A stretch of DNA of 64,000 nucleotides from Litoreibacter janthinus (GTDB taxonomy: Bacteria; Pseudomonadota; Alphaproteobacteria; Rhodobacterales; Rhodobacteraceae), in contig NZ_FOYO01000001.1 of NCBI RefSeq assembly GCF_900111945.1, forward strand, positions 720,251-784,250. The letters are read 5' to 3'. The notes beneath the pieces are model-generated. The model was not told the origin of the DNA. It worked only from the letters and a program-made list of their open reading frames with translations, and searched no databases. A program made the translations under genes and the position numbers. Below are positions 53,394 to 61,995 of this stretch, one piece after another. Position 1 is the stretch's first letter, and the number at the start of each line of letters is the position of its first letter.

Positions 53394-54970
53394 TAACCCA
53401 ACGCACACCCGTCTTTTCGCGGATCTGACGCGCCATGCAGCACTCCGTTTTTGCGGTCGATGAAGATCGCCTGTGCGCCACCAATAGGACCCTCGGGAAT
53501 AGATACGTTGTGGCCCAGATCGCTTAACTCCTGACGAACAGCGTCTGAGTAGCCGCGCTCCACCTTCATTTCGCCAGCGTCACTGAAACAACGGGGTGCG
53601 TCTATTGCAGCCTGTGGGTGCATGTCGAAGTCCACCAAATTGGTAACAAAGCGGGCATGACCGTTAGGCTGATAAGCGCCGCCCATGACCCCGAATGGCA
53701 TGACCACCTCACCAGCTTGGCGCAGCATGCCTGGAATGATTGTGTGCATCGGACGCTTCCCGCCGCCAGCTTCATTCGGATGACCTTCTTCCAAAGTGAA
53801 ACCCGCTCCGCGGTTCTGGAACAAGACGCCAAACTTGTCGGAGGCTATGCCAGACCCGAAGCTGTGGAAAATCGAATAGATCAGGGAGACCGACATCAAA
53901 TCTTTATCGACGACAGTGATATAGATTGTGTCCTTGTGGACTTGCTCTGTCAGGCGATGGGCGTTGTCGATTGCCTTCTTAGGGTCGATGAGCCGGGCGA
54001 GACGCTTTGCCGTTTCCGCAGAAAGCATATGATCAAGGCGCGCCGTATGATCGGCGTCAGCAATGAAACGATTGCGTGCATCATAAGCCAGCTTGGCGGC
54101 TTCCGCCTCGATGTGGGCGCGTTCGGAACCGAAAGGATCCATGGAGGGCAAATCAAAGGCGCTGAGAATATTGTTCATCAATATTGCCGTGGCGCCCTGC
54201 CCATTTGGCGGGTGCTCGACCAGTTCTGTTCCTTTGTAATCGCCCGATACAGGCTTGGTGTAGTCGCACTTGGTTGCGGCAAAATCGTCTAGGGTGTGGC
54301 ATCCGCCTGCTGCTTGGAGCGAGGCCACCATATCTTCGGCAACTTCACCTTCGTAGAAACCGTTGCGCCCCTGCTCGGCGATACGGCGAAGCACTTCAGC
54401 TTGCTCAGGCGCTCTGAAAACCTGCCCAGGCTGTGGGGCTTTGCCGTCCAAAAGGTAGAAACGGGATGCGGCCCCTTTGGGCGCTGTTGCCGCAAGCTCC
54501 CAATCGAAACTGGTGCGTGGGCTGACAGGAACTCCCGCATTGGCATAGTAGATTGAAGGCGCCAAAGCCACTTTAAGCCCGAGTTTCCCGTAGTCTTTGC
54601 TCAACTGGCAAAACGCGTCTATTGCGCCCGGTATTGTTACCGCCTCGGGCGTGTCGACAGGCACAGCGGTCATTTTTTTGCCACGCATCTCCATTGCGGA
54701 AAGCCCCGCAGGCGCGCGTCCAGACCCATTCAACGCAACTACATCTTTGGATCCTGGTTCGTGAAGCAGAACAAAGCAGTCGCCACCGATCCCGGTCATC
54801 TGTGGTTCGCACAGGCCCAGCAGAACTGCCCCTGCAATCGCCGCATCTACAGCGTTCCCGCCAGCTTCGAGCATCTGTACTGCAACTTTTGCTGCCAGCG
54901 GATGAGAGGTCGCGCACATGCCGTTGGACGCGAAAACTGTAGACCGACCCGGTTGATGAAAATCTCTCAT
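53390..54970 (-). CDS. ggt: Gamma-glutamyltransferase family protein
   Basis: A 526-residue Ntn hydrolase that cuts or transfers gamma-glutamyl groups. The N-terminal half includes GMCATSHPLAAKVAVQMLEAGGNAVDAAIAG, and the mature small subunit begins at the catalytic threonine in DTIYITVVDK. The glycine pair is in FGVMGGAYQPNGHARFVTNL. No signal peptide is present (MRDFHQPGRSTVF), so it may be cytoplasmic as in several alphaproteobacterial members, and its glutamyl substrate is unknown. A hairpin surrounds the start region. Confidence 0.92.
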   Translation of the reverse strand: MRDFHQPGRSTVFASNGMCATSHPLAAKVAVQMLEAGGNAVDAAIAGAVLLGLCEPQMTGIGGDCFVLLHEPGSKDVVALNGSGRAPAGLSAMEMRGKKMTAVPVDTPEAVTIPGAIDAFCQLSKDYGKLGLKVALAPSIYYANAGVPVSPRTSFDWELAATAPKGAASRFYLLDGKAPQPGQVFRAPEQAEVLRRIAEQGRNGFYEGEVAEDMVASLQAAGGCHTLDDFAATKCDYTKPVSGDYKGTELVEHPPNGQGATAILMNNILSAFDLPSMDPFGSERAHIEAEAAKLAYDARNRFIADADHTARLDHMLSAETAKRLARLIDPKKAIDNAHRLTEQVHKDTIYITVVDKDLMSVSLIYSIFHSFGSGIASDKFGVLFQNRGAGFTLEEGHPNEAGGGKRPMHTIIPGMLRQAGEVVMPFGVMGGAYQPNGHARFVTNLVDFDMHPQAAIDAPRCFSDAGEMKVERGYSDAVRQELSDLGHNVSIPEGPIGGAQAIFIDRKNGVLHGASDPRKDGCALGY

Positions 54971-54973
54971 GCG

Positions 54974-54999
54974 CGCTTGACCTCAAAATTGTTCAAGCG
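54974..54999 (-). promoter_or_regulatory. Hairpin around the ggt ribosome site
   Basis: On the minus strand CGCTTGA pairs with TCAAGCG (plus 54993-54999 and 54974-54980) around ACAATTTTGAGG. The GAGG ribosome site is in the loop, next to the stem, and the stem lies between it and the ATG (54968-54970). It could control access to the ribosome. Confidence 0.4.
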
Positions 55000-55241
55000 G
55001 GATGATAGGATTTGGGCTGAGATTGTCTATGGGCGATCCGCAAGGACTACAGATCGCACAAAGCTGTCCTCGGCGCCGCGCATCTGGGTGGGGGCTGATA
55101 AACGCGACGCCGAGTGAAGCTATGCAGCTACCCTTACATCGTGGTGTGTGAATGCGGCGCAGCCACGAGCAATTATTGTTCATTGTGAGTGTTTAGTATG
55201 GCGTCTTTGCGGCACGTTTCCAGATCGTGAACAATGAGGGT

Positions 55242-55736
55242 CTAGGAGATCTTCGGAGCCGGTTCTGCGACTGAAGTTGGGATCTGCACACAGAAAATAT
55301 TCTGCTGCCCAATCCGACGATACTCCATGTGGGACGACAAACTGCGGATGAAAAACCAGCCAAAACCCCCTTCGGGCAAGTCCTCAACGGCCAGTGGAAT
55401 CTCTTCTAGTTCTGTCTTTGGGGGATTTAGGCCGGGCATCGGCACCCCGTAGTCCCGTGTCTCGACAGATATCATATCGTCAGTGCACAACACCGAAATG
55501 ATGACGTCGCCCAATCCAGAGCACTGATAACTGTGCTCTGCGATGTTGTTAAGAACTTCAGCAAGAACGATTTCGGTGCCAATTATGCCTTCGGATTGCG
55601 ACGGAAACTCATTTTGAAGCCGTCTCATAATCTCAAGAATTGTATCTCTTACAGAAATTGGATCTGCGTTGATCGTATCTTCGTAGTGAAGACGAGGCGC
55701 ACCAAAAGCTCGAGGCACACTAGCCAAATTTGTCAC
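55242..55736 (-). CDS. RsbW/SpoIIAB-type ATP-binding protein (anti-sigma kinase)
   Basis: A 164-residue HATPase_c protein with the N box VLAEVLNNIAEHSYQ, the G1 box TRDYGVPMPG, and a G2-like GGFGWFFIRSL. This is the SpoIIAB/RsbW type that sequesters a sigma factor and phosphorylates a STAS antagonist. It overlaps the STAS gene on the same strand by four bases. No sigma-70-family factor or PP2C phosphatase is seen in the window, so its partners are elsewhere. Start ATG 55734-55736. Confidence 0.9.
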   Translation of the reverse strand: MTNLASVPRAFGAPRLHYEDTINADPISVRDTILEIMRRLQNEFPSQSEGIIGTEIVLAEVLNNIAEHSYQCSGLGDVIISVLCTDDMISVETRDYGVPMPGLNPPKTELEEIPLAVEDLPEGGFGWFFIRSLSSHMEYRRIGQQNIFCVQIPTSVAEPAPKIS

Positions 55737-56086
55737 GCGGCATCGGCACCTTTGGAGCCGCCGGATGCCAATGCTTGATCTAGATCCTCATGCATTACGA
55801 AAACCTTATCCATGCGGGTAAGTCGGAATACCTTGTCGACCGCAGCTGTCAGATTGCAGAGTTCCAGTTTTCGACCGCCGAGCGCTTTCAAAGCGGCAAC
55901 CATCGCGCCAAGACCACTGCTGTCCATAAACGTAACGCCTGCGAGATTCATCACAACCCTGCCGGAATGGGCAGCGACGGCTTCCCTGAAATCATCTTTG
56001 AAATGAACGGCGCAGGCCGCGTCGATGCGGGTCGCTGTTAACGTTAGGACGAGAACGCCGCTTGAGGTTTGGTGGGTTTGCATCAT
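55733..56086 (-). CDS. STAS-domain anti-sigma-factor antagonist
   Basis: A 117-residue protein of the SpoIIAA/RsbV type. The family signature VVMNLAGVTFMDSSGLGAMVAAL contains the phosphoacceptor serine (S56 or S57 of MDSSGLG). It would bind its kinase (the adjacent gene) when unphosphorylated and so release a sigma factor. It is first in the pair; the antagonist-kinase order is as in rsbV-rsbW. Confidence 0.92.
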   Translation of the reverse strand: MMQTHQTSSGVLVLTLTATRIDAACAVHFKDDFREAVAAHSGRVVMNLAGVTFMDSSGLGAMVAALKALGGRKLELCNLTAAVDKVFRLTRMDKVFVMHEDLDQALASGGSKGADAA

Positions 56087-56183
56087 TGTCCGCTCTCCTG
56101 ATCTTTTCAGGCACTTGGACTAGACGTCAAAGGTTACCATTCGGTATGCATGCGTGTGTCGCTAGCAGCAAAGGTACTTCAAT

Positions 56184-57350
56184 ATGTCCGTATATATTAC
56201 TGGTGCGAGCCGGACCCCGATGGGCGGCTTTCAGGGCGCTTTGGCTGCGATGGACGCACCTCAACTTGGCGGGATTGCGATTAAGGCCGCGTTGGACCAG
56301 TCCGGTCTTTCCAGTGCTGATGAATTGCTGATGGGTTGTGTTCTGCCCGCGGGGCAAGGGCAGGCACCTGCGCGTCAGGCTGGCTTTGCAGCGGGACTTG
56401 GAGAAGAGGTTCCCGCCACAACTCTTAACAAGATGTGCGGCTCTGGGATGCGGGCTGCGATGACCGCGTTCGACCAACTATCGTTGGGACACACACAGAC
56501 GATGGTTGCGGGCGGGATGGAGAGCATGACGAATGCGCCGTATCTGCTGCCTAAAATGCGGAGTGGCGCGCGTATCGGTCACCAAGCAGTTCAGGATTCG
56601 ATGTTCCTTGACGGGTTGGAAGACGCCTATGACAAAGGGCGCCTTATGGGCACTTTCGCCGAAGACTGTGCTGAGGCCTTTCAATTCACCAGGGAAGCAC
56701 AAGATGAATTTGCGCTGCGATCCCTGTCCAACGCGTTAGCAGCCCAAGAGCGAGGCGAATTGGCAGCAGAGATTGCGCCCGTTACGGTGCAAGGCCGCAC
56801 GCCCATTGTTGTGGCTGAGGACGAACAGCCAGGAAAAGCGCGTCCCGAAAAAATCCCGCAACTTAAGCCAGCATTCCGTGACGGCGGCACAGTGACGGCG
56901 GCGAATTCTTCCTCGATTTCCGATGGGGCGGCGGCGCTGGTTATGGTTTCTGAGGCGGGCGTGAAGCAATACGGTCTTACCCCAAGAGCGCGCGTTGTCG
57001 GCCACGCGAGCCATGCCCAGGCTCCCGGCCTATTCACAACCGCGCCTGTCCCCGCAGCACGTAAACTGCTTGAACGTATTGGTTGGAGCATCGCTGATGT
57101 GGACCTTTGGGAAGTGAATGAGGCGTTTGCCGTTGTTCCCATGGCTTTCATGCATGAAATGGGTTTGGAGCGTGACATCGTGAATGTGAACGGTGGCGCT
57201 TGCGCGCTCGGGCACCCGATCGGGGCATCGGGCGCGCGGATCATCGTCACTTTGTTGAACGCACTTGAGGCGCGCGGGCTGAAACGGGGCGTCGCGGCGA
57301 TTTGTATTGGCGGGGGCGAGGGCACTGCCATCGCGATAGAGCGGATTTAG
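56184..57350 (+). CDS. Acetyl-CoA acetyltransferase (thiolase)
   Basis: A 388-residue biosynthetic-type thiolase. Nucleophile C85 is in LNKMCGSGMRA; the histidine and second cysteine appear in DVDLWEVNEAFAVVP and VNGGACALGHPIGASGARI. The size is that of PhbA/AtoB. It may serve polyhydroxybutyrate formation or amino acid or betaine-carbon assimilation; no reductase is next to it. A GAF-domain gene begins in the stop codon (TAGTG). Confidence 0.93.
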   Translation: MSVYITGASRTPMGGFQGALAAMDAPQLGGIAIKAALDQSGLSSADELLMGCVLPAGQGQAPARQAGFAAGLGEEVPATTLNKMCGSGMRAAMTAFDQLSLGHTQTMVAGGMESMTNAPYLLPKMRSGARIGHQAVQDSMFLDGLEDAYDKGRLMGTFAEDCAEAFQFTREAQDEFALRSLSNALAAQERGELAAEIAPVTVQGRTPIVVAEDEQPGKARPEKIPQLKPAFRDGGTVTAANSSSISDGAAALVMVSEAGVKQYGLTPRARVVGHASHAQAPGLFTTAPVPAARKLLERIGWSIADVDLWEVNEAFAVVPMAFMHEMGLERDIVNVNGGACALGHPIGASGARIIVTLLNALEARGLKRGVAAICIGGGEGTAIAIERI

Positions 57351-57802
57351 TGTTGGACTACTCCGAGCTTGCCAAAACCGTCGTGTCCCTGACTGACGGC
57401 GAAGATGATCTGGTGTCGTTGATGGCGACGGTTGCATGCGAAGTGCATCACGCTGACGAGCGCTTTGACTGGACGGGGTTCTACCGCGTCGTTGCGTCTG
57501 AGGTGCTGAAGATCGGCCCGTACCAGGGTGGTCATGGGTGTTTGGTGATCCCTTTTTCGCGCGGCGTATGCGGAGCGGCGGCGCGGCTGGAAGAGACCCA
57601 ACTAGTGCCAGATGTCGATGCCTTCCCCGGCCATATAGCCTGCGCGTCTTCCACACGTTCAGAGTTGGTCCTGCCCGTCTGGGACAAATCAGGTAAATTG
57701 ATCGCGGTTTTTGACATTGATAGCGACCTGCCAGATGCCTTTACACCAGATGATGCCGAAGGAATGGCTCAAATCCTGAAAGATGTTTTCGGTCGAGTTT
57801 AA
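57350..57802 (+). CDS. Free methionine-(R)-sulfoxide reductase-like GAF protein
   Basis: A 150-residue GAF protein from the GTG at 57350 (MLDYSELAKTVVSL), overlapping the thiolase stop by one base. Three cysteines fall where E. coli fRMsr has its catalytic and resolving set: HGCLVIP, SRGVCGAAA and GHIACASS. The flanks DVDAFPGHIAC and SELVLPVWD match the family. It should reduce free methionine-R-sulfoxide with thioredoxin. The closeness to a homocysteine methyltransferase further on is suggestive of methionine metabolism but not proof. Confidence 0.88.
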   Translation: MLDYSELAKTVVSLTDGEDDLVSLMATVACEVHHADERFDWTGFYRVVASEVLKIGPYQGGHGCLVIPFSRGVCGAAARLEETQLVPDVDAFPGHIACASSTRSELVLPVWDKSGKLIAVFDIDSDLPDAFTPDDAEGMAQILKDVFGRV

Positions 57803-57870
57803 GGCTAAAGGCTCAAATTTGTCTTGCACGACTCGTGAATTATGCGTTCTGATGAAAAACAGGCCATTTA

Positions 57871-57891
57871 TTTCACGGACCGAAAGTGAAA
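57871..57891. promoter_or_regulatory. Palindrome overlapping the regulator start
   Basis: TTTCAC (57871-57876) and GTGAAA (57886-57891) are exact inverted copies, nine bases apart; the second half contains the GTG start codon of the XRE regulator. No good ribosome site is visible before it. Candidate autoregulatory operator. Confidence 0.4.
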
Positions 57892-58458
57892 CACACGCAC
57901 CCGAACAAGACAGACACGCTGGGCGCTGACCTTCGAGCTTTGCGCAAGGCGCGGGGTTTGAACCTGTCGGAGCTTGCGGAGACGTTGGGCCGATCTGTCG
58001 GGTGGCTTAGCCAAGTCGAACGTGATTTGTCTCAACCCTCCATCACCGATCTTCGCCACATGGCAAAGGCGCTGGATGTGTCGGTTTCGAGCCTATTCCG
58101 GCAAGCTGCATCCGTTGCCAACGAACAAGGGTTCATCGTCAGGGCCGACACACGCCGCCCCATCGGTTCGCGTGAGGCGGGTCTAGTCGAGGAACTGCTA
58201 TCGCCCGATCTAACGGATGACTTCGAGGTAGTGCATTCCACTTTCGAGCCATTCAGCGAGATTGAAGCGCCCGTCAGCCGTCCCACCCAAGAAGTCGGGT
58301 ATGTCGTGTCAGGCAAGCTTGATCTGTGGATCTCCGGGCAGACGTTTACATTAAAGTCAGGCGACAGCTTTCGCATCCGTGGTGAGCCGTTTCGCTGGAT
58401 GAATCCTTACGCAGCACCCGCAGTTGTGATCTGGGTCATCGCCCCGCCGGTGTATTAA
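57886..58458 (+). CDS. XRE-family regulator with cupin domain
   Basis: A 190-residue protein of HTH (residues 12-70, GADLRALRKARGLNLSELAE, GWLSQVERD) plus a C-terminal cupin (about 115-185, TQEVGYVVSGKLDLWI, LKSGDSFRIRGEPF). Such proteins bind a small ligand in the cupin and control amino-acid, choline or polyamine genes. The GTG start (MKHTHPNK) is within a palindrome. The lysE gene begins two bases after the stop, so the regulator heads the operon. Confidence 0.9.
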   Translation: MKHTHPNKTDTLGADLRALRKARGLNLSELAETLGRSVGWLSQVERDLSQPSITDLRHMAKALDVSVSSLFRQAASVANEQGFIVRADTRRPIGSREAGLVEELLSPDLTDDFEVVHSTFEPFSEIEAPVSRPTQEVGYVVSGKLDLWISGQTFTLKSGDSFRIRGEPFRWMNPYAAPAVVIWVIAPPVY

Positions 58459-58459
58459 C

Positions 58460-59080
58460 ATGACGCTGGAAGGTTGGATCATATTCGCGGTGTTTTGGGT
58501 CGTATTTGTAACGACACCTGGCCCGAACGCAGTGAACTGCATTCAGAATGGAATGACCCATGGCTTCAAACGGTCCCTGTGGGGGGTGTTGGGTATACTG
58601 ACGCAAGCCACTCTGTTCCTGATCCTCTCGGCAGCGGGCGTCACAGCTTTGCTTGCCAGCGCACCGGAGGCATTCTTTTGGGGAAAGCTGGTCGGCGCGG
58701 CATTCCTCGTCTTCCTTGGCGTGCGCGGCTTCCTAAACGCGGGAAAACCAGTCGCACCTCGCCATGTCGCGGCGCATTCGATCTACGGGCGGGCCTTCCT
58801 TATCGCGACGATCAACGTGAAATCAGTGGCGGGCTACTTCGCGGCCTTCACTCAATTCGTTCAGCCCGATATCCCCGTCTGGTCGCAAATGTGGGTCATC
58901 ATGCCGACAGCACTGGCTATTACCACGTTGAGCTATGTCAGTTTCACGGCTATCGGGGCGGGTCTTGGTCGCTCTGCCATTGGAGCTGTGCTTAACGTGT
59001 GGGTGCGTCGCATCATGGCCATCTGTTTCATAATATATGGTGTTCTTTTGGGGACCGCATCCAATCCGGGGAGGCTCTGA
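58460..59080 (+). CDS. LysE-family translocator
   Basis: A 206-residue exporter with about six helices. The N-terminal GPNAVNCIQNGMTHGFKRSLWGVLGI is the LysE/RhtB signature, and the C-terminal helix is RRIMAICFIIYGVLLG. It probably exports an amino acid or methylated amine, perhaps to avoid accumulation of products from the operon; substrate unknown. It is separated from the regulator by one base and overlaps the GFA gene by one base. Confidence 0.92.
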   Translation: MTLEGWIIFAVFWVVFVTTPGPNAVNCIQNGMTHGFKRSLWGVLGILTQATLFLILSAAGVTALLASAPEAFFWGKLVGAAFLVFLGVRGFLNAGKPVAPRHVAAHSIYGRAFLIATINVKSVAGYFAAFTQFVQPDIPVWSQMWVIMPTALAITTLSYVSFTAIGAGLGRSAIGAVLNVWVRRIMAICFIIYGVLLGTASNPGRL

Positions 59081-59463
59081 TGCTGACAGGAAACTGCTTG
59101 TGTGGAGAGGTTAGGTTCACGGCCGCCGGCGTCGCCCGCGACCCAGCGGCGTGTCACTGCACCCAATGCCGCAAGCAATCTGGTCATTACTGGGCCGCAG
59201 TGCAGATAGATGATGACAAGCTACGTATCGAGGGGCAGGTCAAATGGTTTCAGTCCAGCCCGACCGCTAAACGCGGCTTCTGCCCGAACTGCGGCTCGTT
59301 CCTGTTCTGGAAATCGGATGCTGACACAGACACAGGTGTTTCGCTTGGGTCGATGAATGTGCCGACGGGGCTAACTCTACAACGACACATATTTACCGCC
59401 GACAAAGGCGATTACTACGAAATTGCGGATCAAGTCCGGCAAGAGGAGCAAGAAGATGAGTGA
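59080..59463 (+). CDS. GFA family protein (formaldehyde-handling family)
   Basis: A 127-residue protein from the ATG at 59080 (MLTGNCLCGEVRF), overlapping the lysE stop. Zinc cysteines are arranged in GNCLCGEV, CHCTQCRKQ and FCPNCG, the pattern of the glutathione-dependent formaldehyde-activating family (Gfa). The catalytic role of Gfa is debated; here its place next to enzymes that release formaldehyde-level one-carbon units is notable. The demethylating flavoprotein starts eight bases before its stop. Confidence 0.9.
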   Translation: MLTGNCLCGEVRFTAAGVARDPAACHCTQCRKQSGHYWAAVQIDDDKLRIEGQVKWFQSSPTAKRGFCPNCGSFLFWKSDADTDTGVSLGSMNVPTGLTLQRHIFTADKGDYYEIADQVRQEEQEDE

Positions 59464-61903
59464 TTTTCCAACAACTGCCCGTGTGGTGATTATTGGCGGC
59501 GGTGTCGTCGGCACCTCAACGCTCTATCATCTGGCTAAAGAAGGGTGGACTGACTGTGTGTTGCTCGAAAAGAACGAGCTGACCGCAGGCTCCACGTGGC
59601 ACGCCGCCGGCAATTGCCCGTCTTTCAGCACCTCTTGGGCGATCATGAATATGCAGCGGTATTCGCTATCACTCTACAAGGGGCTGGCCGAAGAGGTTGA
59701 CTACCCTATGAACTATCACGTGACCGGGTCTGTCCGCCTTGGCCACACCCGAGAGCGTATGCAGGAGTTCGAGCGCGCGCGCGGGATGGGGCGCTATCAG
59801 GGTCTATCGTTGGAAATGATGAGCCTGAACGATATCAAGGATCGCTATCCGTTCATCGAGACGCATGATCTCGCTGGCGGTCTATGGGATCCGGATGACG
59901 GGGATATCGACCCGGCGCAGCTGACACAAGCGCTGGCAAAAGGTGCCCGCGCCATGGGCGCGCGGATTGAACGGTTCTGTCCTGCAACGGGTGTTTCCAA
60001 AGATGGCGACGAGTGGATCGTTCATACGGACAAAGGCGACATTCGCTGCGAAAAGGTCGTGAACGCCGCTGGATACTACGCTCAGCGTGTTGGCGAGTGG
60101 TTCAAGCCGTATGGCGGGCGCACAGTTCCGATGGTGACGATGTCTCATCAGTATTTCCTGACTGAGGAAATCCCTGAGCTTGTAGAATGGTCAAAGGCCA
60201 ATGGCCGGAAGGTGCCGTTGCTACGCGATGTCGACAGTTCCTACTACCTGCGACAAGACAAAAACGGGCTGAATCTCGGACCTTACGAGCGCAATTGCAA
60301 GGCGCATTGGGTGACGCCCGAAGACCCGATGCCAGAAGATTTCAGCTTCCAACTTTACCCAGACGATCTGGAGCGGCTGGAATGGTATATCGAAGACGCT
60401 ATGGCAAGGGTTCCGATTTTGGGCACTCAAGGCGTGAATAGGGTCATAAACGGACCCATCCCTTACGCGCCAGATGGGTTGCCGTTGATCGGGCCAATGC
60501 CGGGTGTAAAGAACGCATATGAAGCCTGCGTGTTCACATTCGGGATCACTCAGGGTGGCGGTGCTGGCAAGGTTGCGGCCGAGTGGATCATTCACGGCGA
60601 AACGGAATGGGATATGTGGGCCGTCGATCCGCGTCGCTACACTGACTATACCGATCAGGATTACTGCCACGCGAAGGCCGTCGAAACCTATGGCCACGAA
60701 TACGCCATGCATTTCCCACACCACACCTGGCCCGCAGGGCGCGACAAAAAGCTATCGCCGGTTGATGCAAAGGTGAGGGCGCTCGGCGGCGTAATGGGGA
60801 CATATAACGGTTGGGAGCGGGCCAATTGGTATGCCAAATCTGGGGACGACACATCCGAAGACAGCACACAAACTTGGGATCGTGACGGACCTTGGGAACA
60901 GCGCGTCAAAGAAGAAGTCGAAGCGGTGCGGGACAGCGTGGGCGTGCTGGATTTGCCGGGCTTCTCTCGTTTTAATCTGTCCGGCGAAGGCGCAGCAGAG
61001 TATCTTCGCGGCAGAATTGCTGGTGGCCTGCCGAAAGCGGGCCGCATGAATTTGGCTTACTTTGCCGATAGCCGTGGCCGGATTCTGACCGAAATGTCGA
61101 TCATGCGGCATGGGGAAGACCATTTTACACTAATAACAGCAGCCTCAGCGCAATGGCATGACAGGGATGTTTTAAACAACGATCTTCCATCCGGAATTTC
61201 GCTGACCGATCACACCACCGAATACTCGACACTGATCGTGACGGGGCCGAAGTCGCGAGAGCTTTTCACAGAATTGGACGCGAAGGCTGACATGTCGTCG
61301 TCGTGGTTGTCGATCCAGCCCGCAACAGTCGCAGGAATCAATTGCGCTTTGGCGCGCGTTTCCTTTGCAGGTGAACTGGGTTGGGAAATCCACGCTTCCA
61401 ACGAGAATATGCCAGCAATCTATGACGCTGTGTTGGAAGCTGGTGCCACACCATTTGGGATGTTCGCGCTTAACTCTATGCGGTTGGAAAAAGGTTACCG
61501 CGCGTGGAAAGGTGACCTCAGCACGGATTACACATTGCTCGAAGGCGGGCTGGAGCGGTTTATCCGCTTTGATAAGCCGCAGGACTTCCCCGGCAAAGCC
61601 GCCCTATTGGCCGAAAAGCAAAGAGGGAGAGCGAAGGCCTTCGTTATGATGGTTATCGAAGCCGGAGAGTCGGATGCCCCCTACATGTCGACCATCTGGA
61701 AGGGCGATGAAGTTGTGGGTGAGACCACCTCCTGCGGGATGGGATACCGCACAGGGAAGTGCATTGCTTTGGGAATGGTGAGGCCAGAATTGGCCGCCGC
61801 AGGCACTGCGCTGGAGATCGAGGTTTATGGACAACGCCGCAAGGCGGTCGTTCAAGAAGATCAACCACTTTGGGATCCAGAAAATGACCGCATCCGGGCT
61901 TAA
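59456..61903 (+). CDS. Dimethylglycine/sarcosine dehydrogenase-like FAD-GcvT protein
   Basis: An 815-residue protein from ATG 59456 (MSDFPTTARVVIIGGG). Residues 1-375 are a DAO-type FAD domain with IGGGVVGTSTLYHLA and AGSTWHAAG, in which the histidine is the likely covalent flavin site. The rest is GcvT-type (EEVEAVRDSVGVLDLPGFSRF, SFAGELGWEIHASN, NSMRLEKGYRAWKGDL) that transfers the methylene to tetrahydrofolate. This is the dimethylglycine-dehydrogenase family: it removes an N-methyl group from dimethylglycine, sarcosine or a related compound. It overlaps GFA by eight bases. Confidence 0.92.
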   Translation: MSDFPTTARVVIIGGGVVGTSTLYHLAKEGWTDCVLLEKNELTAGSTWHAAGNCPSFSTSWAIMNMQRYSLSLYKGLAEEVDYPMNYHVTGSVRLGHTRERMQEFERARGMGRYQGLSLEMMSLNDIKDRYPFIETHDLAGGLWDPDDGDIDPAQLTQALAKGARAMGARIERFCPATGVSKDGDEWIVHTDKGDIRCEKVVNAAGYYAQRVGEWFKPYGGRTVPMVTMSHQYFLTEEIPELVEWSKANGRKVPLLRDVDSSYYLRQDKNGLNLGPYERNCKAHWVTPEDPMPEDFSFQLYPDDLERLEWYIEDAMARVPILGTQGVNRVINGPIPYAPDGLPLIGPMPGVKNAYEACVFTFGITQGGGAGKVAAEWIIHGETEWDMWAVDPRRYTDYTDQDYCHAKAVETYGHEYAMHFPHHTWPAGRDKKLSPVDAKVRALGGVMGTYNGWERANWYAKSGDDTSEDSTQTWDRDGPWEQRVKEEVEAVRDSVGVLDLPGFSRFNLSGEGAAEYLRGRIAGGLPKAGRMNLAYFADSRGRILTEMSIMRHGEDHFTLITAASAQWHDRDVLNNDLPSGISLTDHTTEYSTLIVTGPKSRELFTELDAKADMSSSWLSIQPATVAGINCALARVSFAGELGWEIHASNENMPAIYDAVLEAGATPFGMFALNSMRLEKGYRAWKGDLSTDYTLLEGGLERFIRFDKPQDFPGKAALLAEKQRGRAKAFVMMVIEAGESDAPYMSTIWKGDEVVGETTSCGMGYRTGKCIALGMVRPELAAAGTALEIEVYGQRRKAVVQEDQPLWDPENDRIRA

Positions 61904-61995
61904 CTCAGCGGCTCCAGCGCCTGCGGAACGACCCTAAAATGGCGGAAAACTAAATCTGCGCCAGCAATGGCGATGAATGTAAGAAAGTATCTTTG

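Noticed and set aside
61904..61995. SAM-type riboswitch before the homocysteine methyltransferase
   Set aside because: The 92-base gap shows only a small CGCC/GGCG hairpin and none of the conserved motifs of known SAM riboswitches that I can recognise.
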